Origin: Druceiella hillmani
Taxonomy: Eukaryota > Arthropoda > Insecta > Lepidoptera > Hepialidae
Direction of reading: 5' to 3'
Length of the DNA: 64,000 nucleotides
Assembly (NCBI GenBank): GCA_039881145.1
Contig: JAYKKI010000007.1
Coordinates: 38,824,501 to 38,888,500, forward strand
Within the stretch, counting starts at the first letter, position 1. Every line of letters starts with the position of its first letter. Below are positions 1-13,069 of the stretch, in pieces. A model generated the notes under the pieces. The model worked only from the letters and a program-made list of their open reading frames with translations. It made no database searches and was not told the DNA's origin. The position numbers were made by a program, and so were the translations under genes.

Positions 1-387
1 GTAATCGTTAAATGTCTAATTCAACGGGACGTCTGATACGGGGTTCGTCCTCAAGATCGTGGCCTCATTCCTGAACTTTTTGAACCAAATCTTTGTTATC
101 GCGTAAGACACTGTGGACTCACTCATCGCGTGGCATATATTATTTTTGAGAGTCTGCATCGTGACCCAGATTCGATTGACACCAAAATTCATAATATTAT
201 GAATCCGTATTTGATATGGATTTAAATCCTTGATCTTTTATGTAGTTCACTTAAAGCTTCGGCGCTGACTGTTGTCAACTGGTTGTACTTTGATCTATTT
301 ATATCCTACAGTAAAACCTTCTAGAGCTTTCGAGAATCTTTTTAAAGAAGTCCTGAATTTGTGGCTAAAACTTACCAACCAACCTAA
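1..387 (-). mobile_element. mariner-like transposon, 5' end only, cut by window edge
   Basis: The right border is a typical mariner terminal repeat: read on the minus strand the element starts TTAGGTTGGTTGGTAAGTT and is followed outside by the TA target dinucleotide at 388-389. About 250 bases inward, minus-strand reading frames give a transposase N-terminal helix-turn-helix remnant: STVSYAITKIWFKKFRN, then after a frameshift GHDLEDEPRIRRPVELD, matching the family pattern of a WF.KFR.G segment followed by L.DEPR..RPVELD. In-frame stops and at least one frameshift show the transposase is dead. The catalytic domain would lie to the left of the window, so total length is unknown. It differs from the mariner at 38,886-40,004 in both terminal repeat and helix-turn-helix sequence, so it belongs to another subfamily. 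Confidence 0.75.
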
Positions 388-648
388 TATATTCGGTAAT
401 TTTTTGAGAAATAAATATCTTGACCACGAAAGTTTATGGTTTTAAGGGAAAGAGGTACGGCAAGCAATTTTCATAGATAAAGTTTACGTATACTGACATA
501 TTTATTTAACCGCGGCAAAAGTAGCTGAGATAATAAAAAGGAATATGATATTTTGCAGATTCCCTTCTCTGTTACTGAACTATCCGTGTAATAGAAGTTT
601 ATATCTTTATTATATTAATACCAGTGTCCTATACATTCTGCGTCATGA

Positions 649-1117
649 TGGTATCGCTATTTAAGTTAGTATGACATTGTACTCAAATCACTGGTATTGC
701 TATGTAAATTAGTATGAAATTGTACTAAAATGACTGGTATTGCTGTGTAAATTAGTATGATATTGTACTCAAATGACTGGTATTGCTATGTAAATTAGTA
801 TTACATTGTACTCAAATGACTGGTATTGCTATGTAAATTAGTATGACATTGTACTCAAATGACTGGTATTGCTATGTAAATTAGTACGACACCTTACTAA
901 AATGACTGGTATTGCTATGTAAATTAGTATGACATTGTACTCAAATGACTGGTATTGTTATGTAAATTAGTATGACATTGTACTCAAATGACTGGTATTG
1001 CTATGTAAATTAGTATGACATTGTACTCAAATGACTGCTATTGCTATGTAAATTAGTATAATACTGTACTCAAATGACTGGTATTGCTATGTAAATTAGT
1101 ATGACATTGTACTCGAA
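649..1117. repeat. 43-bp minisatellite, about 11 copies
   Basis: Eleven consecutive copies start at 649, 692, 735, 778, 821, 864, 907, 950, 993, 1036 and 1079, an exact 43-bp step. The unit runs tggtattgctatgtaaatta then gtatgacattgtactcaaatgac. Copies differ by a few substitutions; the first (649) and last (1079, ending cgaactt) are the most divergent, as expected for array edges. There is no unique spacer between units, so this is not a CRISPR array, and no reading frame is maintained (43 is not a multiple of 3). It lies between the mariner remnant and the start of duplication unit I. Confidence 0.95.
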
Positions 1118-1580
1118 CTTAATACTACGTCTCAGTAGAACATTAAAAATCAATTGAAGACATCATTTCATGGTTACTAACGCTAAAGAAGTTACATTTT
1201 AATGGATTCGATATTTTTTATTCTGTCTGATATTCCGCCGTTTTCTTTAGTCCCTTTTTATTTGAATTTCAATAAAAAATAATGATTAAAAACCTATCAG
1301 GATGTTTCTAATAATCTTATCGTATAAATTGATGGAAAATATCAGTCAACTTGCAAATATCTGTTTTTATAACATAATGGTAAATTATGAAATCTTAATT
1401 ACATGTTTTAAGGAGCACTTATAACTTGGGTTTTAAAAAGTTTGTGCTGAACAAATATTATATGCTTATAACATTTAAAAAGGCGGTCAGTCGCGAGTAA
1501 AATTCGCGTCTTCAAGGTTCCGTATGGTTACGTCATATTACCGTAAACTTAGTAGGTAAGTAATTTAGAAATAAATAAAA
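1118..1580. other. AT-rich stretch, nothing recognised
   Basis: I see no open frame, repeat copy or transposon end here. It separates the 43-bp minisatellite from the first position (about 1,580) that I can align to unit II. Confidence 0.5.
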
Positions 1581-3175
1581 AAACGAAAGTCAAAAAATTG
1601 AGTTTATTACGTAATAGATAAAGAATTATAAAAATATAATTTCGGACTTTTTGTTTACTTGTCACGTAAGTCCTTTCTTTACACAAATTTTAAATTCAAT
1701 AAGTCCAATGAAAATACGTGATATTAGAAAAAGAGTATATTTTTATTACGTTGGATTAAAAACTCGATTTGTTTAAAGGACTGTGAAATAGTAGACGTTA
1801 GTATGAATATTTGTTATTAAGTAAAAATTAATAATACCAGTCGTTAGAAAAGGATCATAAAATACATATAATCAAATAGACGAACGAGAAAATAATTCTG
1901 CAATAGCAAAAGAACAAAACTTTGTCCGCCTATATAATTAGCGACAATTCGGTTGTTAAAACCATTATTAGATCTTAGTCCTTTATATCGATTGATATTC
2001 TCAAACAGATAGACATATTGTAATTAAGTGATTTAACAATCGCGCCGAGAAATAACGGTTGTGAAATTTTGACCTGGTAATTAAATTATTTGTTACATTT
2101 ATAACAATTATTTTGGGTCAAAATATTAACTTCAAGCGTGGAATACTCTCTTTCTATCTCCTATTTCCCACTTAATAATAAAAAAATCTATTTCTATTTT
2201 GATAAAACCTTAAAAATTTTAAAGTAAAATTCAAACAAAATAAACAACAGCACTCAACAAAATAAATATATCTTGTTAGGGATACAACAACAGATTATAC
2301 GAATAAGAAGAATAAATTTAGCAAAAACTAAACTTCGAAATTATAAACCTTAAGGTAAAATTTAAATAAAATATTAACGACGAAAATATAAGGGAAAACA
2401 TAAGATTTTATGACGCGTTTAGAATGCAATCCTTAATCTGAAGGATATCATGCTAAAGTATTAATCATAGTGGGTGCCATTCAATATAAAACTTGACATT
2501 GTACAGAAGAGATTCTTAGATCACTATGAACATTTTGAGCTACGCCCAAATGAATAAGCGAGATAGCCCGAATGAATAAGAGAAACGAAGAATTATATCA
2601 TTGAATAGTTACAACTTGGAAAATAAGAGTTATATCTCCATCAATTTAAGAAAGTGAACCATATATTCGTATTGGTGTAACAAGAATGAACTGTTCTGAA
2701 ATCAATTAATTACATGTATTTTACGTGTTATCCTGGATTAATATAAATTTTTGGATATATTATTTGAAAACCTAAATAGACACTTTAATTTACATGGATG
2801 TTCACATATTCTTAACAAAATAGCAAAAAAAAAATGAAACCCAAAAAATATAATTATTCCTTGAGTGCCTACATACTTAGTATGAATTAAGAAATTCACT
2901 ATAATAATATTAAACTATTTTTAACTAAATTATGATAACGAAAGTTTCAAATGGTGACTAGGGAAAGCAAATCTTAGTACAATTATGCCACGCAACAAAC
3001 AACTACCTTCATACATGCCGCTAAGAATAAAACTATACTTTGAAATATCGGCAAGTAAAATTTAGAGCGCTCACTTCGTCAAAAAATACTTATGGAAACG
3101 AAAGACACTCCTAACAAATAAATTTTTCAAACAGAAAAAAAAATGTTATCGGTTGCTAACAAAAATTAAACTTAC

Positions 3176-3337
3176 CTTTATCCAAGCCTCTTGAGCAAAA
3201 AATATGTCAGCTGCTTCCACAATTATTTTATAAGGGTAGAATAACACAACATCGAAGAAGTACCATATGAAACATAAGTTATTATGTTTACTTTTAAAAT
3301 TTATTATCGGTAAGTGTTCAAAGAATTTGAAACGCAC
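3176..3337 (-). pseudogene. Exon-like fragment with consensus splice donor, repeated in units II and III
   Basis: The minus-strand frame ends PYKIIVEAADIFFAQEAWIK and runs directly into AAAG|GTAAGT, a consensus 5' splice site with the exon boundary at 3,176. Unit II has the same block at about 8,236-8,290 (frame SYKIFLKSVDYFFAQEA, then a stop). Unit III has it at about 14,463-14,530 (frame ending NLFLAQK before GGTA). In units IV (about 20,100) and V (about 44,970) the downstream flank is recognisable but about 30 bases including the FFAQEA codons are missing. I do not recognise the protein family. The repeated decay pattern suggests a pseudogenised exon carried in each duplicate, but a chance open frame in duplicated non-coding DNA is not excluded. 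Confidence 0.35.
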
Positions 3338-6300
3338 GTTATTTATTGTTGGAAATTTTATTATTTATGAGCTGCCGATTTCGCCTTTATAAAGACATTT
3401 AGAGACCATAACTTCATCTTGTTTCTATCGTTCTATTTACATAATAATAATTTTCCGTTAATTTATTAAAGTATTCTCATTGTTTTACTTACTTATTATG
3501 TGCTTCATTCGTTTGCAAAACTGTGTCGTCGAATCTTGTGACATAAAACCGTTTATAAAAAAACAATACATAAATAGTAAGCTAAACACATTAAGGGCTT
3601 GTTTTGCAGATTTCGTTATCATGTCATAAATTCCTTGAAGCGTTATTTAAATATAGCTCTAACGATTAAATTGTTTAACAGGAAAAATATAATAAAAATA
3701 TTATAAAATCCTTTCAAATAATATTCCTCAAGATATCTAAAATATCTAAAAAAAAATTCGGTCATTTAATTCCCCCCTCTACCCTCCATATAAATACTTG
3801 TTTATATATAAATATTTTAATTACAATATAAATACTTCAAAATATTAAGTTAATATGCAAGTTAAAATGATGTGTTACTATGCCAAATTCTAAGTCAAAC
3901 GGTTTTTGAGAATAGATACCCGAATGAGTAGAAAATATATTTCCACTCTATTGTTTACATTCCACTAGCGAAGACTTGTTGGGTTATTTGTTTTATTATA
4001 CCTAGTATAAATCGTAATGATAACAATGACGCACTAACAATTTTGTTTCCATGTGATTATGACATAGTTACAGGACGTCCGAAAGTGCTTTGTAATTTGA
4101 GTCGTCTATCAATTTGAATCCACACACTGTTGGTTAAAACGTGTTCACATTGTAACTACGTGGCCTTTGTATATTATTTTCTCACTTGTATAATTATCAA
4201 TTATTCAAAATGTATAACCATATACCACACAAGAGAAGGTATTTAATGACCTTAAGATAATTTTTTAATATGGAGATCACAAAACTTTTAGCTCATTATA
4301 CTTCATGATGATTTATGTTAAATAAGGGAAAACATTTTGAACATGTTGCAAAACAGTCTAAACGTATATTTGCAACAATAATGGAATATTAGCTAAATGT
4401 TAAGGTGCCGGACAATATTTTGTTTCACACTTTATCGGTTATATGAAAAGATGATCTGCGAAAGTGGATCATTGAACTTTAATTAATTCATTGAACTCCA
4501 ATTAAGTTGATAGGAACAACGCGGTATTCGATACATGCAAATATTTTGTACATAGATTTTAAAGTTAATTTATATTTGGTCTAGAAACATACGTCTGTAA
4601 AATTATTTTCTCTTATTATTAAGATTATTTTTCTCTATTACTTAGACAAAAATAATTAAAATAAAGTAATTACTTATTTCAATTATTTTTGGCTAAATAA
4701 TAAAGAATATTTATATATTTTTATTTGTTTTTAATCTCATTGACCATCATGGTTCAATCGCATAATAGATCCATAAAAATATTTCCTTTTTTTTCTAATT
4801 AGCCATAAAGTATCTAAAAAAGCTGCAAAAATTTTCGAAAACCTACACCCATACCAAGAATTTGAGTACAAGAGTGCATCTTAAATCTTACGACAAAAAA
4901 ATATACTCATACTTCAGAGAAATTGATGTCATCTAAAACGGGCTATGTAAAACGATTAAATAAATTTAACAGAGTTCAAAAATGCTACATATAATAAATT
5001 TACGATAATATCACAGAAGTTGGTTTCACAAACTGATAAAAGACGAAATTGAAACAAAAGAGTTCTAAAGTTTTCACATAAGGGGAACAAGTAAATAGTG
5101 AAAAAATATTAAATAGGGATTGAACATACATACATAGTGCTAAACTATGTTCGTAAACAAATTTAAGCATTTAAGGTTTTTGTGAAAGTAATGTGGAAAA
5201 CACTGTGGAATGTATTACCTAATATGACTTTCGCAGACGAAAATATATTGAATGAATCTTTTATTGGAAAAATGAATAGTAGTGGAACTCGCACTACGAG
5301 GATTTCATACACAACTATATACATATACATTTTTCATTGTATACACTATTTTATTAAAAAATGTTCCTGTTATTTTTCACAATTTTAATATATTTTGCTA
5401 AATCTTTCACACACTTGATGGAAAATAGGGTGATATTGCTCACTAAACATATATTTCATTTACGTGTAGTGTCTTTTACTATATTCGTGATAGTTATTCA
5501 GGTATTTGTAAATACACAACACGTGTTTTATATTGATACAAATCTAAGCTATATGTATTTAAATAATATTTTTAGTGATTGAATGATGATTTATATTAAA
5601 TAAGGGAAAACCTTTTGATCCATGGAAGGAAAGAATATTTATTTATTACGAATATTCGGCACAGAAATAGTGCTTAAAAGCTTTTTAATATATTTTAATT
5701 GTATTTCTTAAGTGAGGTTAAGTTTCGGCATGTATTTAATTGCATCAAAAATTAATAACATATCATTTAAGCATTAAATACTTCAAATTAATAATTACAA
5801 TAAATTTTCAGCATATTTAATTATCTTCATTATTAATTAAACTTCAGTTATATTATTTTAGTAAATTTAAAAATCCATTATATATATATTGTAATTTTTT
5901 AAATTTAATTTTTTGATTGAATTTCGATTTTACTAACCGTATTTATAATCAGTCTCCAGTCCTTTATTATTTTATTTCTATTAATACTTGCGTGCTAAAT
6001 AAAATTATTCTTTTATGGCAAAAAAGCATAACTTCTATGCGCGTACATAAGTACGCACGCAATTTTTTTCGTAATTACTCCATATGGGTTTTAAACAAAT
6101 CATCAAATTTTGATGAATCCAGTAGCCAAATTCTAACTGCCCGGCATCTGTTTGTAGCTTTTTCGACTCTGATGTGATTAAAAGCTTTTGTGAAAATTTT
6201 AACAACCTCGTATTGAATTTTCTTCGCCTTGTATTCATAGCTATAAAAAGACCATATTTCCTGCTGTTTGCAGATGAAGAACACTAAACGCAACTTTGCC

Positions 6301-6589
6301 AAATAACTACACGTCCACTCACAGTTAATAGATAGAGATTATCAACTATCTTTTCAAACGGTAGATACAGGTAATCAATTTTCTATCATGCCGTAACGGC
6401 CTCATTCGAAATTACTCCACGTTTGCCATTACTTTACCCACCCCTACATAATGTTAGCGTATGCAGTAAATAATTACGTTATTTAACATTTAGTTAGGTA
6501 ATTTTTTCACAAGTACGTTTATTGCGATTTGTTGCAGTTCTTGTAATTGAACAAAATAATTGGAATTATTAAAACGAGCATTTATTAAA

Positions 6590-6816
6590 AAGGTCTCCAT
6601 AAAGCGAAGAATTGGAAATGATTTAATTTTCTTTTTCTTTAACCTATATTCATCTACCTCTTGACATAGACCTCCTTCTTGGCCAACGATGTGTGTTTGT
6701 CTTGAACGAGCTTTATCCAAGATACTCCTTGGAACCGTTTCAATTATGTCGGATAGTTTTATTTTGGGCTCTAACTTCCTCGTTTTATTCTTTGTCTCTT
6801 GAACTAATACAAGCAC
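6590..6816 (-). pseudogene. Non-LTR retrotransposon reverse-transcriptase C-terminus, fossil (unit I copy)
   Basis: One minus-strand frame reads RKLEPKIKLSDIIETV, resembling the RNEEIR.R.KVTDI segment found downstream of the reverse-transcriptase core in insect endonuclease/reverse-transcriptase elements. Another frame reads VSWIKLVQDKHTSLAKKEVY, resembling the C-terminal W...LAQDR..W..LEEAY signature. The two parts sit in different frames and the 100 or so bases expected between them are missing, so the copy is dead. The 108-residue open frame at 6,490-6,816 is only a composite of this fossil. The same fossil, less deleted, is in unit II at 13,070-13,400, so the insertion predates the I/II duplication. 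Confidence 0.6.
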
Positions 6817-9800
6817 ATTTTATGACAGTATAGGTTACTCTAAGCTTATTAGAGTTTCTTTCGAATATTAAAATAAACAACAACAAAATTTTAGACCAAA
6901 ATTATAAATTAATTATTGTCGGGCCTTCTACTTTTCTTGTGATATAAAACTTTACCACGTACCCAATTTTCAAATTCTAGGTCAACGGGAAACACCTTTA
7001 GTTTTCTGTGAGTGAGACAGAAGTACCAATATACGTGATATTTAGAAGACCGTGCTTTTTTATTTTATTTGGGCGCTTATGTAAGTTTATAATATTTACA
7101 GTACTTTGTAGTAGTGGAGATTAGTATGAATATTGGTGATTAATTTGAAATCGATGGCTTCCGCCGTTCCTGAAAAAAAATTATGTTTACAGAAAGATAG
7201 ATGAGAGACACGTAATGATTAGAATAATTATTGGTCAATAATGGTATCAATCGATAGGGGTATTTTTTTATTTTGGCGTGAGGAATCCTGAAAAATGAAT
7301 CATTTACTCATTTTTGAAATTAATGAGATAAAAACCGGTTCACGCTAACTTTAAAATATTTAGGGTTTTTAATAGAAAAAACAACAAGACATTCTTCAAA
7401 ATGTTTAGCATTGGCACAGCTCAAGTTACTTTTTTAAAAAATCATTGTTAGATCTTTGGACCTAACCATCTTATTTTTTAGGTCGACTGATATCTTTAAA
7501 CAGAGACATAATGTAATTAAATTATAATAAATAATTGTGCTTTATTAAGACGTAGGATGTTTATTAAATTATTTAGTATTAAAAATCACGTCTGTAACTT
7601 TAAAATTTTTGACCAAAAATTTAACTTTAAGCTAGCGATATTCCTTTTTTTCTCATTAAAAATCATTTATTTCTAGTTGCACAGTCAATTGTAAAGAAAT
7701 AAGTTTATATTTTGATAAACTTTCGCCAAAACTAAAAACAAATTATAATTTCTACAGCTTCATCTGCAATTCAACCCTGAAATTTAAAAAAATAAAAAAT
7801 TTATGACATTTTTTAATACCATATTAGGGAGAAAACAATAAATCATAGAAATCAGCAGAATTAATTTAACAAAACCTAAAGTTCACATTTGTAAATCTTA
7901 GCTAAAATATTAGAGACGAAATAATACAGCGATAGCGTAATATTTGACTTACGGAACATTTATCATAACGGGTATATCTACCATTACTTAAGAAAGTAGG
8001 ATATATAGTGGAATATAAACTGCACTAAAATAAACTCAAAAATTAATATCTATTGTATTAAATTAAATAATCATGATTCATCGTGTATATTACCTAAACA
8101 ATTAAATATACACAATAATCCGCACGGCTGTTCACGTATTATATAAAGAATATTGTATGAAAAATATTTATAAAAACTAAAACCTTTTGCGGCACATAAG
8201 TTTTTCGATGAAATAGGAATAAATTTGTCAGTTACTTCAAAAATAAAAGCAATGTCAAGCTTCTTGCGCAAAAAAATAATCAACCGATTTTAGAAATATT
8301 TTATAAGATCAAAAGTAACTAAAATATGTAAAATAAAAAATTTTAGTTACATAAATTTTATGAATTTTCAGTTAATTTTTTTAAGGGCGTAAACTTAAAT
8401 GAAATTAAATGAAGTTTGGAAAACTTGCTCCCTTACTTATTTTTGGTATGAGTTCAAATACAAAAACAATTTCTTATAGAAATAGATAAAATAATCAATT
8501 TGAAAGAAAACTAAAATAAGAGAAATTTTAATTAAAAAATATTTATAGTATAATCTTAAATATTTTTTCAATTAAAATAAACTTATTGTATTATATAGAT
8601 TTTATTATTACTTATTGTTTTGCACACATTAAGACATTTACTAACATTTGAGGTAACTCAAACAATATTCCACACGATAAATGACACTGAAAAATTTTTT
8701 CGAGGATCTCATTTCTACCTATAAAATGATCATATAAATATTTTGAAGAGTTATCTCAATACACAGGTCAATATTATCAATTACTATACCATACCTCAAG
8801 TTCTGCGTTAAACTATTACTGAGAAAATTGGCTTTATCAAGTTGTAGGTTAAACTATTACTGAGAAAAAAGTTTTTGACAGACAGAACAGTAACTGGTTT
8901 TATGAGGAGTAGGAGAAGTTTATAGCACGTGCTATCCGATATATAAAGAGTAGTACGCAAATATGCAAATGTAATGAATGATTTTTGGGTCATTTATTTC
9001 ATTATAATTAATATTAATCCCAATGATACCTAACCGATAAAAAGAATGTGCTACAGGCGCGACTTTGTTACCATATCTGATTACAGGACATCGCAAAACA
9101 CTCTATGATTTGCGTCGTGCATTGACTCGAATATATGCGCTGCTGTAAAATGAGTGTATCGTACATAGGTCACGCTCTTCCAACGTGAAAACGTATACAA
9201 CGTGTTCACGTTGCAAATTCGTGACCTAAATACGATGCCCTCATTTTAAAACAGCATGATTACAAGGTATTGTCCTATATTCTTGCTCATTCGTGTAATT
9301 ATTAACACAAATAGGCAACGTTAGTCTATTTCTCAAAAATACTACGTTAATTATTTTCAATACTATGTTAGCCAATCACATATGCTTTCATCATAAGCGC
9401 CGTATAGCTCCAGTTAAGAACAGTATGAAAATTTATATTTTATTTACGTGAAAAAGTCTTACGGAAACCGACTTGAAATACATTTTTAATAATAAGTAGG
9501 TCAATATTAAAACTTACCTCCGCTTAATTTATGTACTACACAAGAGAAAGTATTTAATGAACCTAACAGAATTTTCAACATTAAGATCACAATGCTTTCA
9601 GCTTTTACTCTCTGAATGATTTATGTTGAGCGAGGGGAATCTTCGCAATGCCTTTGAACCCCGGTCAATATTGTCCAAGAGTTAATTTGCACCAACATAA
9701 AGTAGAATATCTGCTGTTAAGTAACTGGATAATGTTTGGTTTTGATGGAAAAGATGGTTATGAAAAACAGATATATTATATATACGTATATGTTTTTTGC

Positions 9801-9899
9801 ACAGATATTAAAATTTATTTTTGTCTAAACTGTTGAGTTAAAATCATTACATATTTTTATTTTCTTATGATTTAATAGCCATTATGGCTCAGTTTTGTA

Positions 9900-9914
9900 A
9901 TATATATAGATATA

Positions 9915-9957
<43 letters not shown>
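9900..9957. repeat. (TA)n microsatellite
   Basis: A nearly pure TA run with a few G interruptions (tatg). At the related place in unit I (about 4,755) the text is 'cataatagatcc' with no TA run, so the expansion is specific to unit II. Confidence 0.95.
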
Positions 9958-9958
<1 letters not shown>

Positions 9959-11331
9959 AAAATATCATCTTTTACATGATAGTCACGAATTATCCAAAAA
10001 ATTACGGACAAGAATGCCTCTTAGGTACTATAACAATGGAAAATGGCATAACCTGAAACTGGCTACGTACATTGATTAGATAAATTTAGCAGAGTTCAAA
10101 AATAATTTATAAAACAGATATACCCTAAGATCTTAGAGTTTAGATGACTCACAGAATAAAATATAAAATCAAAAGAGGACTAAAGTCCTTAAATAAGAAG
10201 ATCAAGTAAATGTATATTTTCTTACCAGCTTAATAACAAAATATTTAATTACAATGATAAACTAAATATTAGTACGAGTTGAACTCGCACGGACAGGTAT
10301 TTCATATTCGTGGGCGGAAATATAAAAGTTTAAGAATGTTCACGTTTCTATTAAACTGTTAGCAAAACATTGATGTTATTTTTAAGATTTTGGTTTTATT
10401 TTTATTACAGATGATGTTTTAATATAAAATAGAATATGGTAAAAGATATAACTGAACGACAGCTTCATATATAATGGTACTTTTTAAAAGATATTTTGTC
10501 AAAATGGGTATGAAAATGACAATTTTGATGGTCCATTAAAATATTTGAATTTTTCAAAAACTTGAAATGTTTGGAATCTGGTAAATATTAGTTAAATTCT
10601 AAGAAAGTTTTTATCTTAATTTTAGTAGTTTTGAGTGAAGAAGGAAGCATAATTTTTATTGAGATTTTCCACAATATCTAAAATTATTTATAGTGAAATT
10701 CTGGAAAACAAACAATTTTAGAATTCGAATTTTGTTTCAAATATTAAACAACACGGGGAACTTACGAAAGTCGATTATTTTATTTGTGTCTTAAAATTTT
10801 AGTATAAATTTTTTTCAGCGGTTGCTACTGAAATAAAAAGGGGTTAATGTGCTTTATTGCTATTCCTAAAGTCGACGTAGAAACTTAATCGTGACGTCAA
10901 CTAATAAAAATTTTAGGAAGTATTTAACCATATTTCCAGACTTCCTCACTACATAGAATTTTAAAACAACGCTTTGTTTAAAACTTTTTCTAACCATTTC
11001 TAGAGACAAATTCCGCACTACATATTCTATTAATTTATTTGCTCTTTCTGAAATGTCGAAATATTTTTGAATGATAACTACTAAAATTTATTATATCAAT
11101 TTGCTTTTCTTGAAAAAAATGGCTGTGACGATAAACGGACGTACAAATAAGGGTGTCTTTTCTTCCTGTTGATGTGCGAAATCTGAAAAATGGAATAAAA
11201 CAAATTTTTATTCTCCTCCAAGGGCTTCTTTTAACGGCATCCCAGATGCCTATGTAGATTTTTTTCTTGTCTCCATTTACTCTCAAAAAGTAACCTTCGA
11301 ATTTTCAATACTATTTCTGATTTTAAACTAA

Positions 11332-11332
11332 G

Positions 11333-11430
<98 letters not shown>
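11332..11430. repeat. (TA)n microsatellite, about 100 bp
   Basis: TA run with interspersed 'tgta' interruptions. Open frames reading (YI)n across it on both strands are artefacts of the repeat. Confidence 0.95.
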
Positions 11431-11431
<1 letters not shown>

Positions 11432-11888
11432 TTAGATGTTCGAAGCCTTTGTCAGACTGATAGAAGGACGACCAAATAACTTTGTCACAACAAAAAAGTT
11501 TTATTTGGGCACATATGGAAACCATAAATTTTCATATTATTCAACGGAAACTAATTTTGCAATATATTCTGACATAATAATACTTTGTCTCGAATGAGAA
11601 AAAACTTACAGAAGGTCTCTCTCTTTGAATTAAGCGATTACGTTAAATTAAAATAAATTCGGAGGAAGCTCACATTTCTTCAATTGCCTTTTAATATTAT
11701 ACGAACATGGAAAATCAATTATAGAACAAAGGATGAAACAAAGCTGGATGAAAATATTTAAATAAATGTAGACCCCTCATTGAAAAATTACCTAAATATA
11801 TAAACGACAAATTTTCTATTCTATTTTTTGTATTTTGGCTCCATCTCCAAAATTATATATTTATAATTTAAAAACAGTTTTAATAATC

Positions 11889-11946
<58 letters not shown>
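11889..11946. repeat. (TA)n microsatellite
   Basis: Uninterrupted TA run of about 58 bases, ending about 40 bases before the perfect 19-bp inverted repeat at 11,984. Confidence 0.95.
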
Positions 11947-11948
<2 letters not shown>

Positions 11949-11983
11949 TATACGATATATAATATTCTACAAAAATATATGGG

Positions 11984-12024
11984 ACGATTTACGAATAATT
12001 TTGAAAAAATTATTCGTAAATCGT
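11984..12024. repeat. Perfect 19-bp inverted repeat, 3-nt loop
   Basis: Left arm 11,984-12,002 (acgatttacgaataatttt) is the exact reverse complement of 12,006-12,024, with loop gaa. In the corresponding places of unit IV (about 22,800) and unit V (about 48,125) the flanks are recognisable ('aataattt' and 'gaggcgaaac' or 'gagacgaaac') but the second arm is absent. The arm is therefore best read as a short inverted duplication inserted in unit II. Confidence 0.9.
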
Positions 12025-13069
12025 TCGAATAAGTTTGAAAGATTGGTGATCCAAGGAGAAACTTTCACTACTTGCTAATTCAGTCGTATGTGATCGACAG
12101 GATAGAAAGCAAGGTTGATTTTTTTTTGTATCTTTAAATATAACTCACTTCTATGCCAACTTTCACCTATATGATTCCCCTAGCTACGAATTTACCTAAA
12201 AATGTATTTATTAGAGCGGAAAATTTAACATCGTAGATGGCACACGTCGTTAGCGATGGCACTAAAAAGCCGAAAATAACTACACACGTCTCCTTAACTT
12301 TATTCAAATCACGATAACTAGCAATTTAAAAAAATTCGTAGTCACCACTGAGACGTTGCAAAAAAATATTTTTGCCTTTCCTCATTTCACCAAAATAAAT
12401 AACTTTACACATTTTAACGCCATGCTGTAACTGTGACCTCTAAATACATGAATACTTCATTAACCTACGCGACCTCAAAATTATTGACAACAATCAATAA
12501 CAGAGGTAGATAGTTCCGTGACATTCGATGAATCTGGAATGTGATAGTTGTGTTAAAAACTGAGATTGAACCTTTGACATGCTCTGACTTATTGGATAAT
12601 AGGAACTACTTACCCCTCTCCATAGACTTGAAGTGTTAGAGTATATCAATTACGTTACCTTTGTTATGAAACGTAGTATCTATTACATATTTCACGTCCA
12701 TTGATTTTTAAAGACTCAGATTTTATTAAAATGTGATTTTTATGACAGTTGATAGATGTCGAATCTTCAAAAATTTGGTCAATATTTTCACTCAGTGATG
12801 AAATATGTGGAAGGAGCTAAAATATTCATAACTTCCGAATAAATTATATAATAACTGAGCGCATGCAGTAAATATGTAAGTCGTTTGCTAAGATTCTTTG
12901 TGTGATTTTTAAAAAGGCGATTTTACATACACCTATTTACTGTGGTTGGTGTCGCCATTGCAATTAATTAAATTAATTTTAATAAATTAAGAAACAGTTC
13001 TCATTTAAAGGCAAAGGCGATTATGAAAATAAATCATTTGTAATGAAATTGTTTTCCTCTTCTTCCTCC

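Larger units (their letters stand above)
1580..6830. repeat. Duplication unit I (about 5.2 kb)
   Basis: Anchors shared with later units in the same order and orientation define this unit. 'atacgtgatatt' followed by 'gttagtatgaatatt' at about 1,708-1,815 matches about 7,034-7,135. 'tttaagaaagtgaa' (2,645) matches 7,987 and 19,646. The exon-like block at 3,176 matches about 8,240 and 14,470. 'gttacaggacgtc' (4,069) matches 9,082 and 15,356. 'caagagaaggtatttaatgacc' (4,230) matches 9,541, 15,885 and 46,041. The unit closes with a retroelement tail and 'taggttactctaagctta' at 6,831, repeated at 13,428. Identity is by eye about 60-75%, so the duplication is old. Apart from the sub-features listed, the DNA is AT-rich and non-coding. 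Confidence 0.8.

Noticed and set aside
649..1117. CRISPR array
   Set aside because: The repeats are strictly tandem with no unique spacers, and the host is eukaryotic.
6490..6816. 108-residue minus-strand frame as a gene
   Set aside because: It is pieced together from a frameshifted retroelement C-terminus plus AT-rich sequence; the homologous place in unit II has several stops.
11328..11525. Open frames of repeated tyrosine-isoleucine (also at 11,835, 15,124, 16,168, 16,183, 35,838, 35,921)
   Set aside because: They are (TA)n microsatellites read through; both strands are open because TA repeats contain no in-frame stop in the YI frames.
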